DNA of 64,000 bases from positions 1,289,168 to 1,353,167 of the forward strand of contig NZ_CP009528.1 of NCBI RefSeq assembly GCF_000970025.1. The letters run 5' to 3'. Source of the DNA: Methanosarcina barkeri MS (GTDB taxonomy: Archaea; Halobacteriota; Methanosarcinia; Methanosarcinales; Methanosarcinaceae). Under the pieces are notes generated by a model that searched no databases, was not told the origin of the DNA, and worked only from the letters and a program-made list of their open reading frames with translations. Every line of letters begins with the position of its first letter. Position 1 is the first letter of the stretch. This document shows positions 45,906 through 54,449 of this stretch, in pieces. The translations under genes were made by a program, and so were the position numbers.

Positions 45906-48236
45906 ATGAAAATCAAATGCAAGTTATGTTCAATAGCTTTAACTTCAACAGTATTAGTTTTTATATTTTTAGCTTTAATTTCAACTTTAGCATCAGCGGC
46001 ACAGGTGACGAAAATTGGTAGTGGGTCTGATCCTGCTATTTATGGTAACAAAGTAGTATGGACAAATAGTGGTGTTATAAAGGTTTATGATTTGACCGCC
46101 AGAACAGTCACTACAGTTAATTCTTCTGCAGCATCTTATCCGGCTATTTACGGCAATATATTAGTGTGGCATGACGAAAGCAGCAAGACGCCAAGGCTTG
46201 CAGTATACGACATGTCAACAGCCGCAAAAACTTACATTACACAGAATGTAGATCAATCCAGCAGACCTGCCATTTATGGCAATAGGATCGTTTGGAGTGC
46301 AGATTACAATGAATCAAATTACAATTACAACGTATATATGCGTGATATCTCAACTTCCAAACAAACTAAAATTGCAAATGGAAACAGTCCTGACATATAC
46401 GATACCAGGATAACATATGGTTACGAGGATGCAGATGGGAGAACCATAGCTGTTTACGATATTAATACTAAGGAAACTATAAATGTACACTCTTCTAGCC
46501 AGATATTTAGTCCCCATATATATGGTAATAAAGTGATATGGTCAAACTTCTATTCCAGGGACGGATTTATTGAAATGTATGACCTTATTACCAAAAAAAC
46601 CATAGATGTTACCAGTGATAATACAGGTAATACTTTATATGGACCTGATGTCATAGCTGATGCGGGAGATGACACAGGTACTCATATTGACATAAACGGA
46701 GACAAAATCGTATATTCAAAATCTGGCGATGACCAGTTTGGTTATGCAGGTGTATACGTTTATGATATTCCTTCAGCAAAAAGCACTCCAGTTTACATTT
46801 ATCCAAAAGAAACTTACACTACACCGGACGTGTACGAGAACACTATTGTATGGGGAATAGATAGTAACTATGGCAGGGGGGAGACTGAAGATAGCGACAA
46901 TAATGGTATCTATTTAAGTGATCTTTCTGCCATAAACTCCCTACTACAGGTAGCTGAATTTACTGCCAATGTAACTTCCGGAACTGCACCTTTAGTTGTG
47001 TTATTTACTGCCAACGGTATTGATGGAGGTTCGGCTTCATGGCTCTGGGATTTTGGGGACGGAATTACCTCTAAACATGAAATGAAGGCAACGCACACAT
47101 TTACCAAACCTGGCACATATGACGTTACTTTAAAGGTAACCGGTGCCACTGGCAATATTTCTATAGATAAACTGGGTTACATTAGGGTCACGAATTCTAC
47201 TACTCCAGACCTGGGGATTCCGGTTGCAAACTTCAGTAGCAGCGTTATCGAGGGGTATGCTCCCCTAACGGTACAGTTTACTGATCTTTCTCAGAATGCA
47301 GTCTCAAGGGTATGGGACTTTGATTCTGACGGAAAGGCTGACTCCAGTGACCCGAATCCCATTTATATATATTCAACCCCTGGTACATATTTCGTTAACC
47401 TGACAATCTATAATGCAAACGGTTTCTCTTACCTTATTAATACAATAACTGTACTGGAAAGCAATTCCAGCGACGACAGTAACTCAAGCAGTGACGGAAA
47501 CAGCAAGAGCGGTGGTAGCAAAAGCAGCGGTAGCAAAAGCAGTGGTAGCGGAGGAGGAGGTGGCTCTCCTGAGCCTGCAAAAAACATTGAAGTAAAGGAA
47601 CTTTCACAGGTGTTCATTACAAATGGAAAAGAGGTAAAATTTGATTTTACTAAGAATGCAACCTGCGTTGTTTCTGTGAACTTTGATGCAAAAAAGACTC
47701 TGGGTAAAACCACAACCATTGTAGAGATGTTGAAAGGAAAATCTTCCCTGGTTTCCGAACTGCCTTCTGGAGAGGTCTACAAATCCTTTAATGTTTGGGT
47801 TGGGAATGGCGGAATTGCAACCTCAAAGAACGTAGAAAACCCGACCGTTTGTTTCAAGGTTGAAAAATCCTGGATAGAGAATAAAAAGATCGATCCAGCT
47901 TCAATCACCCTTAACAGTTATAGCGAGAAAAAATGGGGGCAGCTGGAGGTAGAAACATCCGGAAAAGATGATAAATTCCTGTATTTCACGGCAAAAACTC
48001 CGGAATTCTCTTCCTTTGCAATAACAGGCACAGCAAAAAAAATCTCTGATGAAACTGTGACAGAATCCCAGCCTGAGACAGAGATAGGAGCAGTTAATAA
48101 TAATGTAAACGAAAACGAGACTGGGAACGAAGGAATGGAAGCTGAACAAAAAGAAATTCAGGGTACGTCTGGATTTGAAATAGGCTTAGGAATAGCTTGT
48201 ATCCTTGGCTTATTCCTTTATAAGCGGAAGCACTAA
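45906..48236 (+). CDS. Surface protein: beta-propeller, two PKD domains, PGF-pre-PGF region and sorting tail
   Basis: 776 residues. A signal peptide (STVLVFIFLALISTLASAA) is followed by a propeller of at least six repeats of the DPAIYGNKVVWTN type (about 30-350). Two PKD domains follow (about 355-430 with WLWDFGDGITSKHEM; 440-520 with VWDFDSDGKADSSDPNP), then a Ser/Gly linker, a PGF-pre-PGF domain (SQVFITNGKEVKFDFTKNAT to KTPEFSSFAITG, about 560-720), an acidic spacer and a C-terminal SGFEIGLGIACILGLFLYKR, then KH, which resembles a sorting/anchor signal. A TATATA at 45844 and GGGGGAGGGG before the ATG suit strong expression. Likely an adhesin or envelope component. Confidence 0.88.
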   Translation: MKIKCKLCSIALTSTVLVFIFLALISTLASAAQVTKIGSGSDPAIYGNKVVWTNSGVIKVYDLTARTVTTVNSSAASYPAIYGNILVWHDESSKTPRLAVYDMSTAAKTYITQNVDQSSRPAIYGNRIVWSADYNESNYNYNVYMRDISTSKQTKIANGNSPDIYDTRITYGYEDADGRTIAVYDINTKETINVHSSSQIFSPHIYGNKVIWSNFYSRDGFIEMYDLITKKTIDVTSDNTGNTLYGPDVIADAGDDTGTHIDINGDKIVYSKSGDDQFGYAGVYVYDIPSAKSTPVYIYPKETYTTPDVYENTIVWGIDSNYGRGETEDSDNNGIYLSDLSAINSLLQVAEFTANVTSGTAPLVVLFTANGIDGGSASWLWDFGDGITSKHEMKATHTFTKPGTYDVTLKVTGATGNISIDKLGYIRVTNSTTPDLGIPVANFSSSVIEGYAPLTVQFTDLSQNAVSRVWDFDSDGKADSSDPNPIYIYSTPGTYFVNLTIYNANGFSYLINTITVLESNSSDDSNSSSDGNSKSGGSKSSGSKSSGSGGGGGSPEPAKNIEVKELSQVFITNGKEVKFDFTKNATCVVSVNFDAKKTLGKTTTIVEMLKGKSSLVSELPSGEVYKSFNVWVGNGGIATSKNVENPTVCFKVEKSWIENKKIDPASITLNSYSEKKWGQLEVETSGKDDKFLYFTAKTPEFSSFAITGTAKKISDETVTESQPETEIGAVNNNVNENETGNEGMEAEQKEIQGTSGFEIGLGIACILGLFLYKRKH

Positions 48237-48554
48237 AGCAGAATTCCAAAATTCGATATGTAAACAACAGATGAGAGGATTAACCTCTCTTTTTTTCTTT
48301 ACTCTTCTTTACTCTTCCTTACTCTTCCCCATTTTTCCTTATTCTTTCCATGTTTTTCCAATTTTATCTCATTTTACTAATTTTATACCAATTCCCTTAA
48401 GATAATTCTTAATGTCGTGGTAGACACTGCAAATATCACAATTTAAATTAGGAGCATGCAGGCCAGGTCTTATTTTAATTGCGTCCTGTTTTTCAGGATG
48501 GAAATATAGTTTTTCCTTCATGCTTAAATGGATATGAATTAAGAGAAAAGTATG
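48237..48554. other. Spacer with pyrimidine-rich terminator and one 129-bp repeat
   Basis: A CTTTACTCTTC-type pyrimidine run (about 48283-48340) follows the surface-protein gene and probably ends its transcript. The copy of the pilus-gene end at 48386-48514 follows. No gene. Confidence 0.6.
48386..48514 (-). repeat. 129-bp repeat derived from the end of the pilus membrane gene, left copy
   Basis: On the minus strand this matches the last about 35 codons of the gene ending at 22198 (LACMLP, TSRIIFRGLV region), with many changes. It runs parallel to the copy at 49581-49709, also 129 bp long, and both continue into the same non-gene sequence (TTTCAGGATG, AAATATAGTTTTT). The two copies enclose the secreted-protein gene. 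Confidence 0.85.
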
Positions 48555-48847
48555 TGAGAAATTAAGTGAATCGGATGAAGCAGGTAATCAATCCAAGGAA
48601 GTAATCAACGAAAGTAATGAATCTAAACATATTTATAAAGCTTTATGTGATATTATTAGAAGTTACGAAGGTTCAATGACCTGCCCAAAAAAGAATGTGC
48701 TGATGTTCTTAGTGAGTATCTTGAGAATAATGGATGGGATACCAGTGTTGAAGTAAAGACCTTCGTAGATTATGGTACAAGAGAGTATGCAGTTATTGAC
48801 ATTGATGATGAAGGTGAAGTATATGCTATTATGGAGAATTGGCTATG
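48555..48847 (+). pseudogene. Frameshifted small gene overlapping the next start
   Basis: One frame reads KVCEKLSESDEAGNQSKEVI, then KALCDIIRSYEGS; a second frame continues LPKKECADVLSEYLENNGWD, then YAVIDIDDEGEVYAIMENWL and a stop that overlaps the next ATG (ATGA at 48845). The split near 48675-48690 suggests a frameshift. The second part looks like a small conserved hydrophilic protein, but I do not recognise it. The ATGA overlap suggests it was once translationally coupled to the secreted protein. Confidence 0.45.
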
Positions 48848-49501
48848 AAACTTAAACTACTAAGTATTCTTTTTGTTGCTATGCTCGCAATTCCATCGGC
48901 TTCAGCTACGGAAAATTATGTAACTCCTACAAAAGAGCAAGTCACCCAGATCATGCTTGATTACAACCTCAGCAGCCAAAACAATTCCTATCAACTAGCC
49001 TGCGAAATCGGTCAATATGTTTCAGAAGAGTATAGTTGGAATTGTGATATAAGAGAACTTAATTTCACAAAACATGCTCCGATTTATATCAATGTCTTCT
49101 ATCCAGCAGCCGATAATAATAAAGGATATGAGGCATACTATGGCTGGTTCGGACCCCAACGGAAGGAAGTAACGGCCTTTTATGACAAGAATAAAACCAT
49201 GTGGTATAAAGACTGGGGATCTTCTAAGAAGTTTGACTGTGGTATTATTGGGGTTACTAGTTATAACATTGTGAAAAGTTATTTTGGGGATGCATCTGAA
49301 CAGACAACAGAACCTGTGCCGCCAGATTCAGACAGTACACAGCCTATTGAGAAGAATGACTCTGGAGTACAGAATATTGTAAATGGATCTGCCAATACTG
49401 TGAATAATCAAGGTATTATCAATACGATAGAACAGTACTGGTTCGATTTTAGGAATGCAAATTTGTCGAATATAACTTTTAATTTTTTCGGGGGTAATTA
49501 A
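48845..49501 (+). CDS. Secreted hypothetical protein
   Basis: About 218 residues. Signal peptide MKLKLLSILFVAMLAIPSAS. The mature part includes TPTKEQVTQIMLDYNL, transglutaminase/lysozyme-like CDIRELNFTKHAPIYINVFY, WFGPQRKEVTAFYDKNKTMW, and a C-terminal NTVNNQGIINTIEQYWFDFR, ending NITFNFFGGN. No family recognised. The ATG at 48845 lies 8 bases after GGAG; a TTG two codons earlier is not preferred. It lies between two 129-bp direct repeats, and a truncated copy exists at 28768-29147. Confidence 0.7.
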   Translation: MKLKLLSILFVAMLAIPSASATENYVTPTKEQVTQIMLDYNLSSQNNSYQLACEIGQYVSEEYSWNCDIRELNFTKHAPIYINVFYPAADNNKGYEAYYGWFGPQRKEVTAFYDKNKTMWYKDWGSSKKFDCGIIGVTSYNIVKSYFGDASEQTTEPVPPDSDSTQPIEKNDSGVQNIVNGSANTVNNQGIINTIEQYWFDFRNANLSNITFNFFGGN

Positions 49502-49709
49502 AGCCCCTTTCTTTTATTTGCGCTTTAGAACCATTTCTTGAATGGATAGTAATCACCAGTTTACTATAACTCTTATTTCATACCAGTCCCCTGAAGATAA
49601 TCCTTGAGGTCGCGGTAGAAACCGCAAATATTGCAGTTGAAATCGGGAGCATGCAGGCCAGGTCGTATTTCAACTATGTCCTGTCTTTCAGGATGAAAAT
49701 ATAGTTTTT
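49130..49709. repeat. Right arm of the roughly 600-bp inverted repeat
   Basis: Inverted relative to 28550-29147. It holds the end of the secreted-protein gene, a shared intergenic strip (49502-49580) and the 129-bp pilus-gene end. Both arms share the strip around AGTTTACTATAACTCTTATT. Confidence 0.85.
49581..49709 (-). repeat. 129-bp repeat derived from the end of the pilus membrane gene, right copy
   Basis: Minus strand encodes the same C-terminus as the gene ending at 22198 (for example ATSRIIFRGLV-like codons, here with a GGACTGGTATGA end). Homology to the pilus gene stops after CCTGTCT; the remaining about 20 bases match only the left 129-bp copy at 48386-48514. Confidence 0.88.
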
Positions 49710-49907
49710 AACCTTGGAACTCATTTGAGTAAAAAATAAAAATTTAATAAAAAAAAATAAATGTCTTTATTAATTTTCGAAATGAAAAAACGAATTCTGT
49801 GAAGCAAAAAACAAAGAGTTGAAAGTGAGAAAAGCTAAACACTGCTGTTATAAGAGATATTGACATTAGAAAAAATAAATATTTTTTCGGGAAAAAGGAA
49901 GCAAAAC

Positions 49908-50885
49908 ATGAAAGAACTCCATAACTGGATCAAAGCGAAAACTCTAGTTCTTACTCACGGAGATTCGGATGGTATATGCTCAGGTGCGATTGCAAAAACC
50001 GCTTATCCGGATGCATATGTGTATTTCACGAATCCTGTAAACCTTCTTGAAAAATTAGGGCTTATAAAAAATGTGAAAACCCTTATTATTTGCGATATTG
50101 CAATCGATGAAAGGAACTGCTCTGAACTTCATGCAGCACTTAGAGGATTTGCGGAGAAGTGCAACCTTTACTATATTGACCACCACCCTCTCCCGAAAAG
50201 CTGTGAAAAAGAGAGCTGGTTCTACCATGATATCGAAGCTTGTTCCGCAGAGTTGACCTACAGGCTCTTAGAGGATCGCCTGGACAGAGATATGCGTAGG
50301 ATAGCAATCTATGGAGCGATTGGGGATTTTTGTGACAACACTCCATGTTTAAAGAGCTGGGTCAAAGATTGGGATAAAAGGAATCTTTATTTTCAGGCCG
50401 GAACCCTGACCCAGGCCATCCTATATAAAGGAAGGGATTACGAATTCAAAAGGAAACTTCTTGAACCCCTCTCAAAAGACATAATCCCTTCAAATATTCC
50501 GGAACTGCTTAAGCTTGCCAGGGAAGCTGCAATTAACGAGGAGAGATTAAGGCTTTTTGTTAAATATAATGTGGAAGCTCTTAAAAATAGTGCATATATT
50601 GTAAATACAAATAACTCTATTTCAAAGGCAGCGATCTACGCAGCTTCTTACGGCAGGCGGGAAGTAGGGATTGCAGCCGAATTCCGTGAAAGAAAGGGAG
50701 CTTATGACCTCAGTATCCGCTCCAGGGGAGAGGTCGACATAAACAATATTCTCCGTTCAGTCGCACCAAGATTCGGAGGAAGCGGCGGTGGACATCCCCT
50801 TGCGGCAGGCGCTCGAATTCCTGAAGATTCCCTTAACGCATTCCTCAAAGCTTTTGATAAGGAACTGGGAGAAGCACATGGGTAA
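49908..50885 (+). CDS. DHH-family phosphoesterase (archaeal RecJ-like)
   Basis: About 325 residues. Single-strand nuclease or oligonucleotide phosphoesterase of the DHH/DHHA1 family. Motifs: LVLTHGDSDGICSGA (metal ligands), LIICDIAID, LYYIDHHPLP (DHH), IYGAIGDF, and the C-terminal DHHA1 FGGSGGGHPLAAGARI. The archaeal relatives take part in replication (GAN/Cdc45-like) or RNA decay; the short length suggests the stand-alone type. The ATG at 49908 follows GGAAG and gives MKELHNWIKAKTLVLTHGD; the TTG at 49860 has no support. Upstream of engB on the same strand. Confidence 0.88.
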   Translation: MKELHNWIKAKTLVLTHGDSDGICSGAIAKTAYPDAYVYFTNPVNLLEKLGLIKNVKTLIICDIAIDERNCSELHAALRGFAEKCNLYYIDHHPLPKSCEKESWFYHDIEACSAELTYRLLEDRLDRDMRRIAIYGAIGDFCDNTPCLKSWVKDWDKRNLYFQAGTLTQAILYKGRDYEFKRKLLEPLSKDIIPSNIPELLKLAREAAINEERLRLFVKYNVEALKNSAYIVNTNNSISKAAIYAASYGRREVGIAAEFRERKGAYDLSIRSRGEVDINNILRSVAPRFGGSGGGHPLAAGARIPEDSLNAFLKAFDKELGEAHG

Positions 50886-50911
50886 AAAACCGGAGCGCTG
50901 CTTGACTAAAA

Positions 50912-51028
50912 CCGTTGATTCGCAATCGTCTAACCGGTTTATCACACCGCTGCATGGGATTTTCGATCAAGTCTTTTTTGAAAAGGCTTGCAAGCAAACA
51001 GTTTTTTGAAAAGGCTTGGAGGTAAAAA
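50912..51028 (+). repeat. Dispersed palindromic intergenic repeat, copy 4
   Basis: Hairpin 50968-50990 (CAAGTCTTTT with AAAAGGCTTG, one G-T pair), preceded by CCGGTTTATCACACCG and followed by the AAGCAAACAG tail and a second AAAAGGCTTGG. The last bases, GGAGGT (51017-51022), form the ribosome binding site of engB, so the repeat now contributes to that gene's translation start. Confidence 0.85.
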
Positions 51029-51031
51029 ACA

Positions 51032-51661
51032 ATGGAAACCAGTAAGACTGCAGCTGAAAGCGGGGTAAGTTTTGAGATTATTTTTGTAGGCCGTTCAAAC
51101 GTGGGAAAATCCTCGTTGCTAAGGGAACTCTTCGGAGCGAAAGTAAGGGTTGGAAAACGTCCTGGGGTTACCTTACGCCCTGCGCATGTCCAGGTCTCGA
51201 ACCTGCTTATTACGGATATGCCTGGCTTCGGCTTCATGAGTGGAGTAAAAGACCGAAAGCAGGACATCGTAAAAGACAAAACCGTGCACTATATCGAAGA
51301 CAATGCCGAAAGGATCCAGCTCGGGGTGCTTGTAATAGACAGCCCGTCTTTCCCGCAGATAGTAGACCGATGGGACTCAAAGGACCAGATTCCAATAGAT
51401 GTTGAAATGTTTGATTTCCTCAGGGAAGTCGGGATTGACACCATTATTGCTGCAAACAAGATGGATAAGGTAAAAGAAAGCGATTATGATCCCCTTCTTG
51501 ACGAGATTACAGTTCGACTCGGGCTTGAACCTCCCTGGCAGAACTGGAGGCATATAATAGCTCCTATCAGCGCCAAAAAAGGAGACATAAAAGCTTTAAA
51601 AGGTCTGCTTCGGGACAGGCTGCATGAAATGAAAAGAGATGACCTGTTCAAGTATGTTTGA
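51032..51661 (+). CDS. engB: EngB-type GTP-binding protein
   Basis: Small GTPase thought to act in ribosome assembly. 209 residues with G1 GRSNVGKSSLL, G2/G3 PGVTLRPAHV and ITDMPGFGFM, G4 NKMDK near 150 and a G5-like APISAKKGD. A short archaeal version with an insert between G3 and G4 (DRKQDIVKDKTVHYIEDNAE). GGAGGT ribosome binding site 9 bases upstream, donated by the dispersed repeat. Likely read with the DHH gene. Confidence 0.9.
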   Translation: METSKTAAESGVSFEIIFVGRSNVGKSSLLRELFGAKVRVGKRPGVTLRPAHVQVSNLLITDMPGFGFMSGVKDRKQDIVKDKTVHYIEDNAERIQLGVLVIDSPSFPQIVDRWDSKDQIPIDVEMFDFLREVGIDTIIAANKMDKVKESDYDPLLDEITVRLGLEPPWQNWRHIIAPISAKKGDIKALKGLLRDRLHEMKRDDLFKYV

Positions 51662-51690
51662 TTTGAAAAAGCTCGTCACAAGGCATATCG

Positions 51691-52290
51691 TCATAAGGCA
51701 TAATTGCCATGTAAATTCGCGTCTGAGTGGATCTTATAATACTCAAAAAGCCTTTCTCCCCGCTCAATAGCTTTTGGATCAGAGCTAAACAAACCTGTAG
51801 TTATGTCATATTCAGTGCCGCTTTTCTTGTATTTAAGGCCAGGCATTTATCCGTAACAATTAGCCCCATTTTAAGGTCTTCATTCTTAGATTTTAACTGA
51901 AAATTTTTATAATTTTTCAGTATCTTCAGTTTTTCTGCATAAGGCGACTGTTTTAATTCTTCTGCAACATGAAGAGGAACTATAAGCTCAACGGGGGTTC
52001 CTTCTTTAACTCTCTCCGAGATAGAATCAGCATAGTCTTCAGTTATTACGGATGATATGCCGTATATATAATCAGCATTTTTAATTATTTTTAACTGGTT
52101 GCTGTAGACATTATGAATTTTTGTCCTTTTATCATAGAGAACTTTAAAATTGTAAGGACATCCAATTTCTTTTAGCAATGGAATGGGAATTCCCTCTATG
52201 TAATGCGTAGACCAGAAATATTTGAATTTATTAACTGTCCCAACTGTTGCAAAAGAATCCGCAACTCCTGCGAGTTTTATCTAATAGTTT
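51691..52290 (-). pseudogene. Broken FilR1/DUF1724-type transcriptional regulator
   Basis: The minus strand encodes the ligand-binding FilR1 middle domain of methanogen regulators: LAGVADSFATVGTVNKFKYF, YIEGIPIPLLKEIGCPYNFK, then YIYGISSVITEDYADSISER and GTPVELIVPLHVAEEL. Near 51838 a frameshift cuts the frame; the other frame continues CLALKYKKSGTEYDITTGLF, then ERGERLFEYYKIHSDANLHG to a stop at 51691. The N-terminal winged helix is missing. An intact member would sense a small molecule and control transcription. Confidence 0.8.
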
Positions 52291-52499
52291 TATCTAATAT
52301 CTCAAAGGACTATTAATATTAAGTAATACTATGCTAAAATGAAATCATAAATTAAGCATCTAGTTTGATAGTTTAATAATCTGGTTAAAACCTTTACAAT
52401 TTATATAACTTATTTTACTAGTAATTAACGGAGTTCAAATTTACTCTACAGGATCCATTTGAACTATATATGCCCGGAGGTATAGGTGGGAAATTTTTC

Positions 52500-53098
52500 A
52501 TGATGAAAAAATCTATTTATAAAATATTGTTTATTGTCGTTATTATTGTTTTTCTGATTATCGTAGTACCCTCAGTACTGTTTACACCTGCACACGTCAA
52601 GTCGAATATGTCAATTGATAATGAAACACCTGTTGAAGAACAACAGATAGCTGGTTTATTTATTGAATTTGAAAATGGGACTACTGAGCAGGAAGTTAAA
52701 ACTATTCTTGAAAATTCCAATATACCTGTAAACTACAGTATAGATTACAATACTGACATTAGCTCAGGAAGGAACTATGCAAAAGTAGAAAAAGACAAAA
52801 AAACGGCTGTAGTAGATGAATTTAAGAAAGGAGAAAAAATTCCTGAACCTGATTTTCCTCCTGATATCAAAAAAGGGGATTATTACATAGTTGTATCCTC
52901 AATAGGTTTTGAAGACGAAAATTTTCTTAATGTGATGAAAAAAATAATCTTCAGGTGAAAATGACAACTATGTGTTATGTTTCTTTTGGAAATGAACCAA
53001 AAAATTGGATCCCAGAGAGTGACGCAATCAGGATAAGAAATGAGCTTGAAGCAAATGAAAAAGTCTTTATTGTAAATTTTGACGGTGCTGCATATTAA
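52500..53098 (+). pseudogene. UPF0228-like secreted/membrane protein with a single frameshift
   Basis: The first part (52500-52958) encodes a signal anchor (KKSIYKILFIVVIIVFLIIV) and the domain IAGLFIEFENGTTEQEVKTI, NYSIDYNTDISSGRNYAKV, GDYYIVVSSIGF, as in the Methanosarcina UPF0228 family. At the seven-A run 52938-52944 (ATGAAAAAAATAATC) the frame closes, but one base more would restore NNLQVKMTTMCYVSFGNEPK, then NWIPESDAIRIRNELEANEK, ending VFIVNFDGAAY at 53098. The last part is therefore intact in the other frame. It is either a very recent mutation, a sequencing error, or slippage. Confidence 0.8.
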
Positions 53099-53264
53099 AA
53101 AGATAAGTAATGATTTGACTTCTAGAATGAAAACTAAAGCACTGGACTACGGATGACCTCTTTCTGCGAGGTGTAGTACAGATTATAAACAGAACTAAAC
53201 ATGAGGAATAAAGACTTCCTTTTAATATTTTTGACTATAAAAATTATTTGATTTTTGTGGGGGT

Positions 53265-53717
53265 CTAAATATTAAAAATCGCCAAAAAATATTCATCTTT
53301 TTAGGAATTCTAATACTGATTTTGCTGAATTATTTCGTCGTTTTCCCATATTTGTTAGTTGGCTCTCCTGAGCCTTTATTTTATATATAATAATGATCTC
53401 CAGAATCATGAGGTAACAGTTGAAGTATTTGATTCGTATGATGAATCTATATTCAAAGGAACTTATGAACTAGCTCCTGACGAGCGCATCGCACAGCCGA
53501 AATCATTATATGGCTATTGCTGAGATGGTCAATGCCATGGTCTAAAGGAAAATATACATATTTTGCAGAGGGGGAATATGAGTTTAAAGTTATTTTAAAT
53601 GGCGAAACTACGGACACCTGCAGAACACTGCCACATGCCTGGAGTTCTGTAGTGATACATATAAATAAAACAAATAATTCTGATTCTCCAATGCGTATAG
53701 GAGTAATAACTGTGTAA
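53265..53717 (+). pseudogene. Frameshifted paralogue of the gene at 53997
   Basis: Pieces in three frames: NRQKIFIFLGILILILLNYF (membrane segment), then NNDLQNHEVTVEVFDSYDES and RIAQPKSLYGYC, then a third frame WSKGKYTYFAEGEYEFKVIL, ending PMRIGVITV. The HEVTVEVFD, EYEFKV and VVIHI parts match the protein on the opposite strand at 53997-54449. Several mutations separate the pieces. Confidence 0.7.
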
Positions 53718-53996
53718 TCTGTTTTGTGACAAGTTGTATGTATGAGAGGTTCCTCGTCATTATTATCGGTTACAATGAACACAAGAAAGTAAAAGGGATA
53801 AAGTTAAGCGTTTTAGTAGGTTTGTAAGAATCTACCTTTCTATTTCTTCCATAAAATGTCAGTTAAAGACTGCCTTAGAAGCAATGTGTAAAAGAGTCTT
53901 GGGGTGGACTATTAGAGTCAAAACTTTGAAAGGGTTGAAGAAAAGGAAAAGCTGTGAAAAAACTATTTTTAAGTGAACAGTAGAGATTGAATTTTC

Positions 53997-54449
53997 TCAC
54001 ATCGATTGTCTAGTCTCTATGAGAATAGGGATAGTTTCACCTGATTCAGGTTTATAGAGAACAGTTTTACCTAATTCAGCGTACAGATATATAACTACTG
54101 TAGTTTTACGATTTGGAATTTCTACTTTAGTTGTATTTGTAATTTGTTTATCCATAGTTACCTTGAATGTATATTCTACATTTCCCCCACGGAATCGTAC
54201 ACCAAAAGGACGACGTTTCACCAAATCACTTTTACGCTCCAGAGTATGTGTTTCATTTATTACTGAGTTGTTATTTTTATCAAATACTTCAACTGTCACC
54301 TCATGACTCTTCATGTCATGGTTTTTTATTACAAAAAATGATGCTGCAGGTCCCATACACATTAATAAGCAAAGAGAAATATAGCTGAATAAAACAGTTA
54401 CTAGTAGAAATCCTATGATAAGTAATTTTTTTCTTACGTTACTGACCAA
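53997..54449 (-). CDS. Membrane-anchored or secreted hypothetical protein
   Basis: 150 residues. N-terminal hydrophobic segment LLIIGFLLVTVLFSYISLCL, then a beta-rich domain: NHDMKSHEVTVEVFDKNNNS, YTFKVTMDKQITNTTKVEI, TTVVIYLYAELGKTVLY. It looks like a small beta-sandwich envelope protein. No family recognised. A decayed paralogue (53265-53717) converges on it. ATG start without a clear ribosome binding site. Confidence 0.6.
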   Translation of the reverse strand: MVSNVRKKLLIIGFLLVTVLFSYISLCLLMCMGPAASFFVIKNHDMKSHEVTVEVFDKNNNSVINETHTLERKSDLVKRRPFGVRFRGGNVEYTFKVTMDKQITNTTKVEIPNRKTTVVIYLYAELGKTVLYKPESGETIPILIETRQSM

